33,277 nucleotides of DNA from Acidimicrobiales bacterium (GTDB taxonomy: Bacteria > Actinomycetota > Acidimicrobiia > Acidimicrobiales > MedAcidi-G1): the NCBI GenBank assembly GCA_029242745.1, contig JAQWTI010000018.1:1-33277 (forward strand). Direction: 5' to 3'. The notes beneath the pieces were generated by a model. It saw only the letters and a list, made by a program, of their open reading frames with translations. It searched no databases and was not told where the DNA came from. A program made the position numbers and the translations under genes. Below are positions 31,656 through 33,277 of this stretch, one piece after another (the stretch's first letter is position 1; each line of letters begins with the position of its first letter).

Positions 31656-32801
31656 TTAACTTCCTGTCTCTTCGATTAAGCGACGTATCCCCTCGTAGAG
31701 CTGGTCGGGTGCCGTCGCCAAGGAAATACGCACTCTGTCCTCGTTGCCGGGTCCAAATGTGGAACCGGGAACTACTGTGACTTGGTGCTTGTCGACTAGG
31801 TCCATGGCAAAATCCACGTCGGACCTCTGTGAACTGCTGACATCAATCCACATATAGAAGGCACCACCTGGCTTGAGCGCCGATATGCCGGAGGAGGAAA
31901 GAAGACGGTTCACCTCGTCCCTCCGTTCCCGGTAGGCATCTCGCATTTCACTGATAATTTCCTGTGGACCATCCAGCGCGGCTAAGGCCGCATATTGAGC
32001 GGGAGCATTTACGCAACTAACGGTCGGCTCTTGGCACTTGCGAACCAGAGCAGCAATCGCAGGGGGGGCCACTGCGTAGCCGACTCTCCAACCGGTCATC
32101 GAATAAGTCTTTGAGAAACTGTGTATGCAGACAACGCGGCCGTCGCTGTCCTGCGAAGCAGCAGAAGCGTGAGTGCCTTCGAAGACGATCTTGTCGTAGA
32201 CCTCGTCGGAAATCACGTAGATATCGGCACGGCGGGCGAATTCAATGATCTCGGACATCTGAGTCTGGTCGATTACTGCCCCAGTTGGGTTGCAGGGCGA
32301 GTTGATTAATACCGCTTTGGTTCGATCAGTTAGAGCAGATTCCAACTGTTCGATCGTGGGTACGTGCCCGTTGCTCTCGTTGGTCGAGACCATGACTGGT
32401 CGGATGCCGAGCAGGGTCATTTGCATTAGGTAGTTAGGCCAAGACGGGCTCATAACAATTACTTCATCGTCTGGATTAGCGATGGACATAAGGGTCGTGT
32501 AGAGGGCGGCCATGGCCCCGGTTGTTACAACTACATCTTCCATCTTGGTGTCGCGACCAGTATCTGCTGTGAAGATCCCGGCAATTCTCGCCCTTAGTTC
32601 AGGAATGCCAGGATTTTCTGTATACCGAGTCTTTCCACTTCGGGCCGCTTTGTCAGCCGCGTCCAAGACGTGCTGTGGGGTTGGGAAGTTGGGTTCACCT
32701 ACTTCCAGTCGGATGCAATCGGTCAGGCCGAATGCTCGATCCATTATCACTCGGATCCCTGATCGGGGCATTGAGGAGACAGAGCGTGAGAGTGGTTTCA
32801 T
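31656..32801 (-). CDS. PLP-dependent class I/II aminotransferase (copy 2)
   Basis: 381 residues from ATG 32801 (AAGGA just upstream). It has LEVGEPNFPTPQH near 32-44, TTGAMAALYT near 93-102, SPCNPTGAV near 168-176, SDEVYDK near 198-204, the Schiff-base Lys231 in HSFSKTYSMTGWRVGY, and VRISLATA for the carboxylate-binding Arg. It is clearly paralogous to the gene at 15722-16906, with similar length and motif wording throughout. It follows the DppF-like ATPase by six bases and precedes the amidohydrolase by 13, so transport and amino-group removal are linked here. The amino donor cannot be told. Confidence 0.94.
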   Translation of the reverse strand: MKPLSRSVSSMPRSGIRVIMDRAFGLTDCIRLEVGEPNFPTPQHVLDAADKAARSGKTRYTENPGIPELRARIAGIFTADTGRDTKMEDVVVTTGAMAALYTTLMSIANPDDEVIVMSPSWPNYLMQMTLLGIRPVMVSTNESNGHVPTIEQLESALTDRTKAVLINSPCNPTGAVIDQTQMSEIIEFARRADIYVISDEVYDKIVFEGTHASAASQDSDGRVVCIHSFSKTYSMTGWRVGYAVAPPAIAALVRKCQEPTVSCVNAPAQYAALAALDGPQEIISEMRDAYRERRDEVNRLLSSSGISALKPGGAFYMWIDVSSSQRSDVDFAMDLVDKHQVTVVPGSTFGPGNEDRVRISLATAPDQLYEGIRRLIEETGS

Positions 32802-32807
32802 AGTTCC

Positions 32808-33277
32808 TTAGATCACCGACTTAATTGCAGGGAAATGACAGGCGACTAGATGGCCGTTACCGGCATCGGTCAAAGGTGGTTCAACATCGCGGCATAGATC
32901 CTCGGAACGGCCTATGTCACACCGGGATTGGAAACGACATCCCGGCGGTGGGTTTACCGGACTAGGCGCATCGCCTTCAAGCAGGATTCTCTTCCTTGTC
33001 CGCTGTTTGCGTGGATTGGCTACCGGGGCCGCCGAGAGGAGAGCGTGGGTGTAGGGGTGGGTTGGTTCTGAGAAAAGTGTCTCTACATCAGCCTGTTCTA
33101 CGATCTTGCCGAGGTACATGACGGCTACTTCGTCGCAGATCTGCCTCACTACTGCCAGATCATGACTTATAAACAGGTATGTGAGTGCTAGTTCTTGTTG
33201 GAGTTCAAGCAACAGGTTGAGGACCTGGGCCTGAATGGAAACGTCAAGAGCGGAGACCGGTTCGTCGCAGACAATAA
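32808..33277 (-). CDS. ABC importer ATPase, DppF/OppF type (partial, cut by window edge)
   Basis: C-terminal 155 residues; the frame is open to the right edge, so the gene starts outside. The Walker B and D-loop ([11 protein letters not shown]) is read right at the edge (33237-33275), upstream of the first internal start codon at 33212. It is followed by [26 protein letters not shown] with the switch His, [10 protein letters not shown], and the peptide-importer C-terminal extension with [11 protein letters not shown]. Walker A and the signature motif lie beyond the window. This is the expected partner of the DppD-type ATPase at 29073-30104, although it is on the opposite strand and in another transcript. 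Confidence 0.93.
   Translation of the reverse strand, partial: IVCDEPVSALDVSIQAQVLNLLLELQQELALTYLFISHDLAVVRQICDEVAVMYLGKIVEQADVETLFSEPTHPYTHALLSAAPVANPRKQRTRKRILLEGDAPSPVNPPPGCRFQSRCDIGRSEDLCRDVEPPLTDAGNGHLVACHFPAIKSVI

Noticed and set aside
1-33277. tRNA, rRNA, CRISPR, insertion sequence, integrase or attachment site
   Set aside because: Read for cloverleaf ends, regular spaced repeats, transposase motifs and flanking repeats; none was found.

Overview
The window looks like a catabolic and nutrient-uptake island from a free-living bacterium, most likely an actinobacterium of the Acidimicrobiia type and possibly marine. This placement is inference. It rests on moderate GC content, dense overlapping operons, frequent GTG starts, and a Tat-exported lipoprotein with an Ala-Pro-Thr repeat linker of the kind common in that group. 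No rRNA, tRNA, CRISPR array, transposase or plasmid gene was seen. Nearly every gene is a small-molecule enzyme or transporter, and there is one recognisable transcription regulator (GntR/FCD, 23632-24309).

Layout. (1) 161-2789: a tightly coupled Rieske oxygenase, RidA-family protein and phosphotriesterase-family hydrolase, followed by a HAD dehalogenase-like enzyme at 2875-3594. (2) 3741-9947: a six-gene operon in which every gene overlaps the next by 4-8 bases. It encodes an alpha/beta hydrolase, an ectoine-synthase-like cupin with an extra C-terminal half, a 551-residue unrecognised protein, a small DUF3726-like protein, a kynurenine-formamidase-like hydrolase and an aldehyde dehydrogenase. 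This is the best candidate for an undescribed pathway. (3) 9968-10643, minus: a small phage-tail-like ORF preceded by a 111-codon open frame with no usual start codon, which looks like a truncated remnant. (4) 10691-13453: a short-chain dehydrogenase, then E1 alpha and E1 beta of a 2-oxoacid/acetoin dehydrogenase. Convergent to them, on the minus strand (13472-17530), lie a free-standing lipoyl domain, an RraA-type aldolase, an M20 hydrolase, a PLP aminotransferase and a flavin/F420-type split-barrel protein. (5) 17752-20314: a fumarylacetoacetate-hydrolase-family enzyme, an extended SDR and a classical SDR, converging on another SDR (20387-21172). (6) 21446-25214: an unknown protein coupled to a CocE-type hydrolase, the GntR regulator, and a divergent N-terminal-cysteine (Ntn) hydrolase. 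(7) 25424-30787: a peptide-type ABC importer (lipoprotein, two permeases, one ATPase) coupled to a degenerate alpha/beta hydrolase. Convergent to it on the minus strand (30773-33277) are an amidohydrolase, a second aminotransferase and the second ABC ATPase, cut by the window edge.

Working together (inference): the importer brings in peptide-like or amide-bearing compounds. The Ntn, CocE, M20, formamidase-like and amidohydrolase enzymes would open amide or ester bonds. Aminotransferases, SDRs, the aldehyde dehydrogenase, the FAH-family enzyme and the RraA aldolase would turn the products into central metabolites. The substrate cannot be read from sequence.

Non-coding signals include a perfect 16-bp inverted repeat with a 4-base loop just inside the first permease gene (27231-27266), two inverted repeats in the leader of the binding-protein gene (25332-25347 and 25384-25402), and candidate promoters at 10637 and 17592-17622.
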